Source: Aurelia coerulea (Eukaryota > Cnidaria > Scyphozoa > Semaeostomeae > Ulmaridae). From it: a stretch of 64,000 nt of DNA. Within the stretch, counting starts at the first letter, position 1. Each line of letters begins with the position of its first letter. Location of the stretch: assembly GCA_039566865.1 (NCBI GenBank), contig CM076943.1, positions 38,882,663-38,946,662 of the forward strand, in the 5' to 3' direction. The position numbers and the translations under genes were made by a program. Below the pieces are notes generated by a model that ran no database searches, was not told where the DNA came from, and saw only the letters and a program-made list of their open reading frames with translations. Of the stretch, positions 8,566 through 19,935 are shown piece after piece.

Positions 8566-10515
8566 CCCTATTACTACCGTGCTTTTTGGATCGCTGTAGT
8601 ACCGGGGGGGGGGGGGGGGGGCCTCCGTAAATTCGTTGCAGATAATAATGATAATAAGAATGATATAGCAAATAAGGGAATACGAGGCTTACAGCCTATA
8701 AAACCCTAGAAGTTGTATTTGTGTTCGCGGTGGAAGCTATCATAACGTTTTTTCAAAATGTAATACTGCCGTACAGTTGGCAATCTCTTCGTATAACTCA
8801 TTCCATGATTATACTATTCTTTGTGAAAAGAAGTTTCGTCTTACGTTCAGGTGATTTCTTTGCTTAAACAGCTTGAGCTCGTGTCCTCTTGTTTTGGTTG
8901 TGCTTAACTTGAAGAAATTTGTATGGTTCAAGTCAACGATACCTTTCATGATTTTAAAACCAACATCATTTCTCCTCTCGTTCTTCTATATGCAAGAGTT
9001 GGGAGATCAAGGGCAATAAGGCGTTCAGTGTAAGTCAAGTTTCTCAGCGATGGCACTAATTGTGGCTCTTCTTTGCACGCTTTCTAGCGAACGAATGTCT
9101 TTGACGAGGCTTGGGCTCCATACGGCGCCGGCGGATTCTAATAAGGGTCTTACTAAAACTTTGTACAACGTGTTAAAGGTTTCTAAACTTAAATGCTTGA
9201 TCGTTCTTTTTATTGAAGCGAGGACGCCGATCGCTTTTTTTATATAAGATGCGATTTGTTTTTGAAATTTTAGTTCGGTATCAACAATATCTCCTAAGTC
9301 TTTTGTCTCTTCCGATTCTTTCATTTCGATTTGACGATTGTCTTTTTGGTCGATAATGTAATAAGTACTTGAGTCTATCTCCTCTCCATTCTTAGTGCTT
9401 ACGTGCAATTTAGAACACTTTTGTGCATTTAGGGGCCACTGCCACTGACTGGACCAGTTTTCGATTTGATTGATGTCATCCTGAACGGGTTGGCTGCTGC
9501 CTGAGTTTTTTCGGTACAATTTCAAATCGTCAGCAAATATCTTCACGGAACTATTTTCAATGGAATCTGGTATGTGGTTTATGTAAATAAGGAACAATAA
9601 GGGTCCAAGGACGCTACCTTGCGGAGCTCCACTTAAAACATTCGTCGGGAGGAAAACAATGACCCATTGCAGTACGTTTCCTCTAATTCCATACGAATTT
9701 AACTTCGAAAGAAGTCGTTGATGTGGTACGGAGGTGTGAGGATGAAGCTTAGTACAATGGTGTAAAAGAACAAAATCTACACAATAAGCTACTTTTTTAA
9801 TTCTTCATTATATTCATGACGTCACTATGACGTCATAATTGAGGAAAATTGCAGTATTTGCTTACTATTAGCAATGTTGGCAACGTTTTTATAAGATAAT
9901 TTCTTTCATAATGCGACTAAAATGTATCAGAAAGCATCATTAAGTGAAAATCGACAATATAATAGCCATTTAAGCGCATTATTTATATAATATATTTATC
10001 ATTCATTTACGTCAATTTGTTATTGCTTCACTTAAACCCCTAATTAGTGATGCCAATATTCTAAAATGCCTTAAAATTGTTCATAACGATTAATAGAACC
10101 AGTTTTGCCCATTTAAGGTTATCTAATACATTTGTTATCATTTATATGACGTCATAAACTTTGATGACGTCATGAATGTTAAAATTGCTGACGTCATCAA
10201 AAAAGGATCAAATTATACATCAGCTGAAAGCTCTCATCGAGAGCTATCGAATGGTGGTATGCTCAATGATCTATGGTCATCCTGGCAAAAACTAGACTCG
10301 CTTCTTTATTTTTCCAGCTGACCATGTGTTGAAAAGAGGTTGGTGACGTGATCAGTGTCTACCATTTTGAATAAAAAATCAAATTTTAATTAGCCGATGA
10401 AATCCTAGGTAAAGACGCAGAGTTTCAGCTCTTTATGTTTTGAACTAACGACACTACATCAAATAAACTTTTCCGCGGGCACTTTGTGCCCCCCCCCCCC
10501 CCGGTAGTAATAGGG
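8566..10515 (-). mobile_element. PB-A1: piggyBac-like MITE with nested LINE
   Basis: The ends are CCCTATTACTACC and its inverse GGTAGTAATAGGG, directly flanked by TTAA (8562-8565, 10516-10519), the hallmark target duplication of piggyBac elements. The empty target is visible in the related repeat at 11464-11473, where CTTAAGAATATCGAGG is uninterrupted. It carries an 18-G run near one end and a 14-C run near the other, and five TGACGTCA palindromes. There is no transposase of its own; bases 8632-9740 are a later LINE insertion. The homologous copy PB-A2 (49173-50368) is in opposite orientation and lacks the LINE. Confidence 0.85.
8632..9740 (-). mobile_element. LINE fragment with reverse transcriptase, 5'-truncated
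   Basis: The minus strand encodes VPHQRLLSKLNSYGIRGN, then LSGAPQGSVLGPLLFLIYIN and FADDLKLY, that is RT motifs from the pre-catalytic helix through the catalytic ADD box, followed by a C-terminal thumb (VLVRPLLESAGAVWSPSLVK). The open frame 9025-9597 is its largest clean piece. The 5' part (endonuclease and first RT motifs) is missing, and the 3' end carries a short ATAATAATG-type tail near 8640. Comparison with PB-A2 places the insertion between about 8632 and 9740. A few residues between FLPT and NVLSG look lost. Non-functional. Confidence 0.85.
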
Positions 10516-10519
10516 TTAA

Positions 10520-10565
10520 GAATATCGAGGCTGGAAAAAAATTATAGTGTTCTTATAAGCAAATA
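10520..10565 (+). repeat. Family F repeat, right part
   Basis: GAATATCGAGGCTGG then ATTATAGTGTTCTTATAA continues the F repeat interrupted by PB-A1; compare 11472-11510. Confidence 0.6.
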
Positions 10566-11029
10566 ATGTAGCTATTAGAAAAATTGATTTTGCAAACAGG
10601 AGGAACCCGAGGGGGGATTTCACTATTTGGTCATATGGGGGTGGCGCTCCAAGCATTTTTGTTATGATCCCAATGTCCCAATCCCAGAATATGGGCGGGA
10701 TTTTGAGACCAAATCCCAAAATAAGGATGTGGTTTGCGACAAGCTTTTTCACTACACAACAACAGGCTAATTTTTCTTTATCCCAAACTTTAGCATTTCC
10801 GGGAAGTTGTAGCAAAAATTACACCCCCATCACAGAATTTTTCTTTGAAAAGTACATCCAATTATCAGAATATTCGTGCCAAAAACCACCAAAAACTGGC
10901 ACAAATCCCTTCGTATGATTGGATAGTGAAGTATGTCCTCGGCCGGGAGAGGCACAAATTTTGAGTCACCCTGTTTAGAAAAAACGAACGTTTTGCTGCA
11001 GTAAATATTATAGCTACAAAGTATACACT
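10566..11029. other. No gene recognised
   Basis: No exon seen. The stretch 10985-11015 (TTTTGCTGCAGTAAATATT) recurs near 20000, so it probably belongs to the outer part of family F. Confidence 0.35.
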
Positions 11030-11515
11030 CTCTTTGTAAGAATAATGTTTATAAGAATATTCAGGCTCATATTGATCCAATTTTTAAGAATATTATAAGA
11101 ATACACTTTTTCTATAAGAATATTACTTATAAGAATATTCAGGCTCAGAATCATCAAAATTTTAAGAATATTGTAAGAATATTGCTCAGTCTCAGATCGC
11201 ATATTTGTGTCTCATTCTCCAGCAGTTGCCTGTTTTGCGACGTTCATAACAGAGAATGACTGACACATCTCGTTTTTTCAAAAAGTGTGTTTAAAAGTAT
11301 ATGACTGTTAAGAACATTCTTATTGTTATAATTGCTTAAATTTTTCTATCGTTCGACCTTTTCTTCATAATGATATGACATTCTTTTCAAACAATATTCC
11401 CCTGAAACAACATCAGAAAAATAAGAATACTTTAAGAATATGTTAAGGCTTAAAACTACAAATTTCTTAAGAATATCGAGGCTCGTGAAAATTTATAGTA
11501 TTCTTATAAAAAATG
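11030..11515 (+). repeat. Family F repeat, copy 2 (uninterrupted)
   Basis: Contains several TTATAAGAATATTCAGGCTCA-type units and the CAGTTGCCTGTTTTGCG and TTCATAACAGAGAATGA landmarks. It ends ATTTCTTAAGAATATCGAGG, which is the empty version of the site occupied by PB-A1. Class unknown; no coding capacity seen. Confidence 0.6.
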
Positions 11516-13310
11516 AGTTTGTTTGTTTGTTTGTCAAATTATTTTACATCGATTATGTACATACTCTAGCTTACTATATACAAATATACAAAGTAAACTA
11601 ATCTAAATCGATGGAAAAACATATCGAGTGTACTAAGCTTGCAGCTTGTCGACTGCGGCGCCGCGTGGGCTCGCCGCCGTATTGAGCAAGACTGAATTAT
11701 GTTTTTTATGCGCGCGCAGATATCCCTCGAAACCGAGGCAATGGGGAAATCAGAATTATTACAAACGCTCCTTTCCTCAATTCTAGAACTGACCACAGCT
11801 GAAACCATAACAGCAACAACAACGAGCATAGGTGAAGGTCACATGGAAAGAGCTTAAACTGAAATACCTGAAATACGGAGAACATCCCAAAACAAAAACA
11901 AGACAGTTATACACACAAGGAACCCGCGGAGTTTTACCCAGTTTATTAAAGCCACTGTTGTAAAGAAATCAAACTATTTGATTCTGGGCAATAAAAATCT
12001 CTTGCAAAGCCTGGAGTTTCTGCTCTCTCAACTAACCCTTCGATGGACTAAAACTTCCCGCCCGACGTGCGTCACTGCGAGTAACATCGATGAGCGAGTA
12101 ATATTTTCTGAACGCAGTCATGCTTACCTTGAAGTAAAGATTGTTCTGTAAAATGTAAAAAATTAGCTTTGCTCAACGACCAATTTGCCATAAAGGGAAA
12201 ACAAACATGAAATCAATGTCACAAGAAATTTGCGATATACTTCAAAACAACTAGAATTTTGGCCCAATCTATCATAAACTGACCCCCTGGTACATCAAAC
12301 CAAACATCAAGTAATCAATACTAACATAGGCTAAGGACGGGGGTATAATTTTGACTTCACCTTGAGCTGTTGTCGTTGCTCTCCATTGTTTGCGGCTGCT
12401 AGATTGTAAACAAACAAAGATGGCTGGCTGGGAAATCAGCATAAAACCAACACGTAGATATCTAATTTTTACGATGTCATCCCCTATTTTCCCGGCGGTA
12501 CCGATACGATTTTCTGACAGCCAAATAAAATTTCGATCAATACAAAAAGTTTCCTGAAAAGGCTGCGGCCAGATTTTTTGCAAATTACATAGAAATTCGA
12601 TCAATTTTTCCTCACTATTTTTGAACCAAAATCTAGTAACCTTGAAATTTCTTGGCTTGTGAGGCTCAGAAGAGTCAAATAGGCTTGCAATTCAATGAAA
12701 TAAACAACAAAGTATCTACCTCTTCAAAAATAATTTGACTGCTTGTTTATTTCAAGGATTTTGAACACTAGGAGGGTTTACTTTGGCAGACCAAAATACT
12801 TAGGCCGATAACCATGTGAAGATCACCGGTACTTCGATAAAAAATTGAAGTATGATCCCCTATTTTCCCGAATAGCTCACCTGGCTCCAAATGTTGCTCA
12901 GATCTTGGAGAAGGATTTCAGAGATGATGGTGAAAAGGCTGCGGCCAGTTTTGGAGTATTTTACAAAACATTAAATCCTTGAATTCTTCGTCTTTTGTGA
13001 CAATCACCACGATATCAATTCCACGTGTTTGGAGCCCTTTAAAATGTTTGATTAACTTCAGCTCTCGTCCAAGTAATCTTTAACTTCCAACCTGTGCATT
13101 TAGCCAAGTACCGAAGACAATACGCCAATTCCCAGGGGTCAGGAATCTTCGAAAGTCTATTGTTTGTTTTTCCTGGCAACCTTCCAGATTCACAGATTCC
13201 AACTAAATGCGGGGGCGCAAGGTCCTGTCGGTCAGCGGCAAAAACATAATTCAGTCTTGCTGCCGTATTGGACATTCAGGTGTATGGAAAGTTGAATGCT
13301 CGTGCGCCGG
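11516..13310. other. No gene recognised; a few shared segments
   Basis: Short (GTTT)n run near 11518-11534. Bases 11670-11730 and (inverted) 13230-13290 share AGCAAGACTGAATTATGTTT. Bases 12480-12570 and 12853-12950 share CCCCTATTTTCCCG and GAAAAGGCTGCGGCCAG, so degraded dispersed repeats are present. No convincing exon or splice pair. Confidence 0.35.
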
Positions 13311-15240
13311 TCACCATCATCATCATCATCATCATCATCATTAATTTATTTACAAAGTAGGCTGAAACAAAACTATAGCTAAAATTACAGCTAATTAAGG
13401 CCTACTTATTTACAAAATTTACAATCTAATCTAAAAATAATATGTATATGTATAATTACAATATTTTCACTAGCTATCCTGTCATGAACCCAACCTGTTG
13501 TACATATGTTTTGCAAAGCCTACAGTTGCACTTATCACCATTCCAGCACCTTATTTGCTTTTTGAAAATTTGAAGGGTCCTGGAGTATTTTATCTCGTGT
13601 GGTAGCAGCTGCCACATTCTATTTCCAAGGAAAGCTACAGACTCGATTCAAAAGGACGTAGTGCGTACTTTTGGAAGCAGCGTGTCGGTCCCATGCCTCA
13701 AGTCGTAGCCAGTATTCCGCTGCCTGAAAATATCTTTCATAAAAGTTGGACTTAGATCCAATTTTGTTTTAAAAATCTCAGTCATAAGCAACTGTATGTT
13801 TCTTATATGGATGGGCACTGAATTTGTTTGCTCCAGGAGAAAACCAAAATCATGTTTGTAATCTTTCTGTGCAATGCGCAAAGCCCTTTCGTGAACGTGA
13901 TTTATTCTTTGATTCAAGGTTCTATCGCAGAACATCCAAACAAGTGGACAATAGCTAAAATGGGATAATATGAAAGCACGCATTAGTTGCTGCAGTTTTT
14001 CTGTGTCTATGTAACAGGATATTCGGTTAAGAGCATGAAGTTTCTGGCTGGCTTTCTTACATAGAGATTTGACATGTTGTTTGAAGGAAAGAGATCGATC
14101 AAATTTTATGCCAAGAAGATTCTCCTCTGTAGATTCTTTCAAACAAGCGCCTCCTATTTTGATGGATACTTCATTGTCTTTTCCACCGAAAATCATTAAA
14201 TGGCATTTATCCTCATTTAGCTTCATGAGATTGTTCGGAAACCACTCAGTTAACTTAAAGGCATAATTTTCTAAATGCGCAATTACATTATCGATTTTTG
14301 GACCATACGCATAAATCGTTGTATCGTCCGCATAGTTACATATTTCGGTCTCCTCCAGGAACAGGAACAAGTTATTCAGGTATATGTTGAACAATAGGGG
14401 GCATAGGACAGAACCTTGCGGTACACCTAGGGTGGTCTTTGTCCACGTGCTGAATGAACCATTGACCTTTACCCTTTGTTTCCTGTCGACGAGATAGCTA
14501 TGGATGAACTGCAATGCAAATCTACTGAAACCGTATGCATTCAATTTTGCAATCAATAATTCGTGATTTAGACGATCAAAGGCTTTCAAAAGGTCCGTCA
14601 GGACGGCCCCTGCGACGCCTCCACTGTCCAACGACTGTTTGCAGGTTTCAACTAAACGTAGAAGTGCATGCTGTGTACCATAGCCCTCTCGAAATCCACA
14701 GAGGAGTGGAGACAAGAAACATTGGACAAAGAGCAGCATTTGATCTTGCATCAACCTTTCGTATATCTTTGATGCCGATGGCAAAACTGTAATAGGTCGG
14801 TAGTTTTTCTTCGAAAAGGCATCCTCTTTTTTGAAGAGTGAGCTTAAATCTCCAGCTTTCAATGCTTTAGAAAAAGTACCCTTGGATAAACCAGAGTTGA
14901 ATAAATTTCGAATGGCAACAGAAAATACATCAGAATTTTTCTTCAGGATTTTTGCAGGGATGCAATCAACTGGAGAGTCTTTACTCTGATTAAGTTGGTT
15001 GATTTTGACAGCAACCTCTTCGATAGTGACCTCTCTGAACTCAAAATTGTTGGAAAGAACAGCTTGCTCATTTATTTTGCAAACACTTGGATGAGCTTCA
15101 TATTTCTTAATAGGTTTGTCAATGGGATCTAGTATATCACTTGTTGAAATGGACGAAAAAATGGAGGAAAAAACATATATCCTATCTATGTGGTACTTCT
15201 TTAAATCCATAATGAATTGTTCTTATAGCAATGCGAATTT
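13311..15240 (-). mobile_element. LINE (jockey/CR1-like), 5'-truncated
   Basis: Minus-strand non-LTR element. It has a reverse-transcriptase ORF (13648-15210), a short 3' UTR and a (ATG)n microsatellite tail seen as CATCATCAT at 13311-13341. The endonuclease region that should precede RT is absent, and upstream minus-strand sequence does not match it. The C-terminal HERALRI segment is shared with the LINE at 24790-26105, so both are one family. Confidence 0.85.
13648..15210 (-). CDS. Reverse transcriptase of a truncated LINE
   Basis: A 520-residue open frame without internal stops. Visible motifs: YRPIT (about residue 138), LTDLLKAFDRLNH with the first catalytic Asp (about 205-215), GVPQGSVLCPLLFNIYL (262-278) and YADDTTIY with the catalytic Asp pair (293-300). 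A C-terminal region follows with HERALRIAQKDY and a KVRTTSF end. All three RT carboxylates are present, so the polymerase domain looks intact, but the copy lacks the endonuclease and promoter, so it cannot move alone. The start given is the first ATG; in the full element RT would continue from upstream ORF sequence. Lack of stops suggests a young insertion. Confidence 0.85.
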   Translation of the reverse strand: MDLKKYHIDRIYVFSSIFSSISTSDILDPIDKPIKKYEAHPSVCKINEQAVLSNNFEFREVTIEEVAVKINQLNQSKDSPVDCIPAKILKKNSDVFSVAIRNLFNSGLSKGTFSKALKAGDLSSLFKKEDAFSKKNYRPITVLPSASKIYERLMQDQMLLFVQCFLSPLLCGFREGYGTQHALLRLVETCKQSLDSGGVAGAVLTDLLKAFDRLNHELLIAKLNAYGFSRFALQFIHSYLVDRKQRVKVNGSFSTWTKTTLGVPQGSVLCPLLFNIYLNNLFLFLEETEICNYADDTTIYAYGPKIDNVIAHLENYAFKLTEWFPNNLMKLNEDKCHLMIFGGKDNEVSIKIGGACLKESTEENLLGIKFDRSLSFKQHVKSLCKKASQKLHALNRISCYIDTEKLQQLMRAFILSHFSYCPLVWMFCDRTLNQRINHVHERALRIAQKDYKHDFGFLLEQTNSVPIHIRNIQLLMTEIFKTKLDLSPTFMKDIFRQRNTGYDLRHGTDTLLPKVRTTSF

Positions 15241-15797
15241 AAGGTCCCTCAAGATCTACGCAATCTATCGTATCTTCCTGCTTGCTGCCTAATATCTTCT
15301 CTCATTTCCGACAGTTGCAATAATTCTTCTTTGTCCGTTACTTTCCTCGTATGCCTTCTGTGCTCTTCTGAAAGTTTTATACTAACGCTCCTTCGTGGTA
15401 CCCTAATTAACTACCGGATGTGCCAAAAAATTGTCTACGAATTTGGTTGACTCAAGCGATGTGAATTTAGCTTCAATCCAGTTCACGAAAAGATTTTGTG
15501 GCATCTTTCTGTTAAAAGTGATCATTTATGATGACAAATGTCTGTTGTTATTTCTCTTCAAGCTGGCGGACAATTTTAACAATGGTTATCACTAATAGTG
15601 TCGATCAAATACTGTGTTTCCAATGTAAGTGGTAATTGTAGCCATGAAAAGGTAGGGCTGCTCTGGTAAAACATAGGAGTTCCTGGTCTCTTCTTGCCAA
15701 TTTCACGGACATGGATGGAACCGCCTTTGCAAAAATTTGGAATATTGGTTTTATGTCGCAAATTTGGCCAACCAGGGTATAACCACACATGCAAAAT
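15241..15797. other. No gene recognised
   Basis: No exon seen on either strand. The minus strand just upstream of the RT frame reads TDKEELLQLSEMREDIRQQ before a stop, which may be LINE remnant or chance. Confidence 0.35.
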
Positions 15798-15801
15798 TTA
15801 A

Positions 15802-16525
15802 CCCTATCAGGCCTAGGGTATTTGATGCTCTAGGAAGACTAGGGGGGGGCTCATTCAGCCCCCCCTGTTTTATTTCCGTTCTGAACGATATAGAGCCTTG
15901 AAACTTGGCATGTGCATAGAACATCATGAGCTGCACCCAAAAATGAAATATATTTTTAGTTATGTCACGTGACGTGCTCATGACGTCACAAAATAGAATT
16001 TTCAAAGTCAATAGGGTTCACTACTAAAAATTTTAAATCGTTGATTGTGAGAAAATGAAAGGCAATAAGGACATGGGTCCAATTTTAGTGCATTCTATGG
16101 TTGAATAGCTTTTGCTTTGCAAAGGAAATTTTTTTAAAGTGATGACGTCATCACACAGGAATTCGAAGAATGTGCGCATGCGTACAGCCAAAATACGCAT
16201 AATCATACGTTTAAATTAAAAACAAATTATGCAGTTGGATAGAGGATCAAAAGTAGCATATATTCCTCTAATTTCATTGTTTTACTGCATTTGCTGTAGA
16301 TTTTATTAGCATTTATTGAAATTTTGCAAAGACATCTCTCAAAAATTGATCGCGTTTACCCCCTGGAATGAATCTAATTTTTCTAAAAAGTCCATTTTTG
16401 ATTATAAGAAGGATAAAAACTAAAAGTCAGAAAGTTTCAGCGTTGTAAGTGCACTTGGGAAAAATCCACAGAAGAAAAGCCGCTAGGGGGGGCTGATTGA
16501 GCCCCCCCCCCTAGGCTTGATAGGG
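15802..16525 (+). mobile_element. PB-E1: piggyBac-like MITE
   Basis: A 724-base element flanked by TTAA (15798-15801 and 16526-16529). Ends are CCCTATCAGGCCTAGG and the inverse CCTAGGCTTGATAGGG. Inside each end is a run of G or C with a CTCATTCAGCC or GCTGATTGAGCC box. It has two TGACGTCA palindromes (15981-15988, 16143-16150) and no coding capacity. The tip CCCTAT is shared with PB-A. Relatives are at 7404-7507 and 24941-25948. Confidence 0.85.
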
Positions 16526-16529
16526 TTAA

Positions 16530-17442
16530 GATTAAAGATACTGGTCTTTTGTGTGTAAAGATTTTACGGACAGAGGTAGGACAAGCTTATGGGGGAAACA
16601 TTGTGATTTTGATGAGATAGGAGGTAAGAAAACTTGATATTTAGAAATTGATGGAAAAGGAAGAATGATTTTAAAATTTCTCCTTTGTCTCAGAAACTGG
16701 TCGTTTTGGGCAGGAAAGTGGCACTGTGTGATAAATGAATTCTTTATTCACATATGATCATGAAAGTTCAACGCACGTATATTTGTTTATGAGGTCCGGG
16801 GCTGGCAAGCAGTTTGTTACATTTTTTGGGCCATTTTGCTACCAAAAGTTTCTAACGTTTTTATTAGATTTTTAACGCTGAAAGTGTAGAGCTCATTTTG
16901 CTTTGTCTAAAAGGCTCCCAAATTACTTAGTAAGATCTCAAAACAAGTAAATAATATAACACTCAAAATAATGTCCAAAGAAAAGCTATAACTGTATATT
17001 GTGAAAACATTTTCGAGTGCGATAGGAAAATTAAAACGGCAAATAACGAAAGTTCCTCAGCGTTTTAAATTTCAGGTAAGGTCGTTTCTTAACTCTCGAA
17101 AAATCGAGCCTACCGTTTCTTATTCTAAGCGGTTTCTTATAAAAACCAATTGAAGCCTGTTGCCAATACTGAAATTTAAGCGGCCCCCCCCCTCTCTCCC
17201 AGGGCGACAGCCACTTCGGCGTTCTTGACCGTGTGGTCTCTGGTTTGGAATATGGATGGATTACGTCTCAAAATTACCATAACGGTACCAGATTGAATTC
17301 TGATATCGAAACAAAGACTAAGTGCCGTCTCATGATGAATTGATGGATACACACAGGAGTGTGCTTCATCGCTTATATACTCTATGTATAAATATATATA
17401 AATATATGAAGATGAACAAAAAGAAAGTCGAACAGGAATATC
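16530..17442. other. No gene recognised
   Basis: AT-rich, no exon, no repeat with clear ends. Confidence 0.4.
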
Positions 17443-17444
17443 TA

Positions 17445-18223
17445 CAGGGTGTCCCAAAAAACATATGCGCCGTTTTAATGGCTGTTGTGGAGGTGTCATA
17501 AATCTAACTTGCCTGTTTTTCAGATTCTTCAATAGAAGAAATTTCAACTTAGAGATTGGCACCAAGTTTGTGTAAATCTGATAAGTGGTTGCTGATTTAT
17601 TGAGGAAGAAAGTCACAATCACTGGTTGCTTCAAAACCAGAGGATTTTATCTCCGTACTTAACCTTATAACTTGAATTTTAACATTAAACGAACTTAAAC
17701 TTTACAGTTATGTCAGGAAACGTACTTGGGAGTAATTAATGACCATATTTTTTCAAGAATATCGACCAAGCAGCATGTTGAACGCGATATTGTTGGTTTA
17801 AAACGACTTTATCACTTTTGGGAAGCAACATATCTGATGGGCGCATGACATGGCCTGAAGCACTTGTGTTGCACATTTTCATTTCTAGCAACTCTAGATA
17901 TGTCCAATATCCTTGGTGGTCACAAAATTCAATGTATGACAATCTGTCTTACTTATGAACGTCAGAAAACAGGGCTAGGTATGTTTTTTTCAATCAATTT
18001 CGTTGATTTAAACGCAATGGAGAATAATGAATCATCTGGTTTTGAGGCAGCCAATAATTTTGGATTTCTTGCTCCATAAATCAGTGATCTGATTTAATCA
18101 ATCTCGGTGTCAATCTTTAATCTGAAGTCGCTTCTGTCAAGGATTATAAAACCAGAAAACAAGGATTTATGGCTGCTCCGCAGAAGCCACTCAAACATCG
18201 CACATGTTTTCCGGGACACCCTG
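17445..18223. mobile_element. TA-2 MITE
   Basis: A 779-base element between TA dinucleotides (17443-17444 and 18224-18225). Tips are CAGGGTGTCCCAAAAAACAT and the inverse ATGTTTTCCGGGACACCCTG; the inverted repeat runs about 120 bases with mismatches. The centre is unrelated AT-rich sequence with no transposase. The tip matches a widespread mariner-type terminus. Confidence 0.85.
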
Positions 18224-18262
18224 TATACACAAATTTTATCTCAATTCCCAACTAGTTTTGAC

Positions 18263-19708
18263 CGAGGGGCGCATCACTAACAAAAAGCTCGTACGCTATC
18301 CCAAAAATCCAAATTAAAAATACGAAGATCCCTGAGAATCAACTGAAAATACTAAAAATCCCTTACAATCCAGAAAATCCTTTGAAAATCCAGAAAATCG
18401 CTTTTCATCTCCAAAAACACCTGAAAAATTCAAGAATCCTGTGGAAAATCTGACAAATTACCAAAAATCCTACAGAAAATATAAAAAATCCATTAAATTT
18501 ATGTGACAATCTGAAGATCCGCACAGTTAATTCAGACATCCTTGTAACCGATCATGTCTCAAAGTGAGGCTGCACATCCATTTTCTATTTTCCGCATGCA
18601 CACTAAACTGATTACAAGTTCACAGTTACTGCTATTGATAGACTGATGGACGCTATAACTACGACTCATGGACTTTCACATTGAAAATTGGAACGAAATT
18701 GTTCACGTCCAATATGGAAACAATGGCAACAATGTACCAAAAGCCTAGTGCCACAGGCAATGGCAGATGGGCCTAACTTATCGGCTCAATTCTCAGATAA
18801 TAAAACTCCTCAAAATTCAAGTTTTGAGTGACCTTAGCAATGAACAAAACCCACAAGTATCCAGTTGAATATGTTTCCTCAATCCAAGAATCAGCAAACC
18901 TTTCAGTTTCAATCAGGATTTCCTCATTTTGGAGGCCACGTTGCTCACCACAGCTGACTAGAACTTTCCAACTACTGAAAAGTTGCCATGACTACGAACT
19001 AACCTCGTTTCGACGTGAATAGAAAAATCGGTGCCCCCTTTGTTTCTTTTTGTCCCACTTTTTAATGTGAAAGTCCATAAGTCCTAGTTTGAGCAAAAAC
19101 ATGTTGTTGTTGTTGTTTTTGCTGACATTGCTGTTGTTGTTGTTGTTGTTGCGATAACTGGAACTATTTCGTGAGTCTACATGCGCATTTGGTTGTAATG
19201 TGATTACAGGGAGCCCAGGAACAATTATCAAACTTGGAAATATGTCGTCTGAAAAAGAGCTGCGTAGGAAACTGCGAAAGATTTGGAAGCCTTCCAATAA
19301 GAGCTGCGTAGGAAACTGCGAAGGATTAACAGCGCTAAGAGCTGTGAAGGTGCTGCGAAAATACGGAATTGCGCAGGAGCGAGATTTCCGTTGTTTCGCT
19401 GTACCTTTACCTGCGCAGCTCTAAGCGGTGCTAATCCATCGCAGTTTCCTACACAGCTCTTATTGGAAGGCTTTGCAAACCTGTAACAGTTACCTATGCA
19501 ACATTTATTTATTTTCAAGATTGTAAACCTTTCAGAAATTCATTGTTTTGTTGACTATTATCGTTTTAAAAGTAGTCTCATTGGTTCGGTATACTTAAGA
19601 ACCTTTAAAATCTTTGTATTAACTTTATTGTCAGGAATTTTAAAAATCCCAAATGAATGAGAATCCCAAAAATCTCGTACGCTCTTTTGGCAAGTGATAC
19701 ACCCCTCG
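18263..19708. mobile_element. hAT-like non-autonomous element J
   Basis: A 1446-base element with ends CGAGGGGCGCATCACT and the inverse AGTGATACACCCCTCG. Next inside are CTCGTACGCT boxes in inverted orientation and many AAAATCC units. A perfect 8-base duplication GTTTTGAC flanks it (18255-18262, 19709-19716), as expected for hAT. It contains a foldback at 19285-19475 and TTG microsatellites (19105-19150). No transposase frame. Confidence 0.8.
19285..19475. repeat. Foldback inside element J
   Basis: Left arm about 19285-19344 and right arm about 19416-19475 are inverted copies sharing GAGCTGCGTAGGAAACTGCG and GGAAGCCTTCCAATA. A partial third copy of the GCTGCGTAGGAAACTGCG unit lies at 19259-19277. 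Confidence 0.75.
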
Positions 19709-19744
19709 GTTTTGACCGTGTGGTCATCATCACGAGAATCTAAA

Positions 19745-19935
19745 TATATAAATATATAGATATTCAGTTCGCATATTTATGTTTCATTTTTCAGCAGTTG
19801 CCTGTTTCGCAGCAATGTTCACAACATAGAATCATAACAGATTTGAAAAAAATGAGAATGCTTCAAAGAACATATCCACGCTTAGAATGAAAACTCCTTA
19901 AGAATATTGAGGCTGGGAAAAATTTATGGTAAACT
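19745..19935 (+). repeat. Family F repeat, copy 3
   Basis: Shares TTCGCATATTTATGT, CAGCAGTTGCCTGTTTCGC, GTTCACAACA and TTAAGAATATTGAGGCTGG with the other F copies. The TTAA site is again empty here. Confidence 0.6.

Noticed and set aside
13039..13275. 78-residue minus ORF as a gene
   Set aside because: No domain or splice context; part of it is a segment repeated at 11670-11730.
17176..17634. 152-residue minus ORF
   Set aside because: It spans the border of the TA-2 MITE and a C-run; no domain, so chance.
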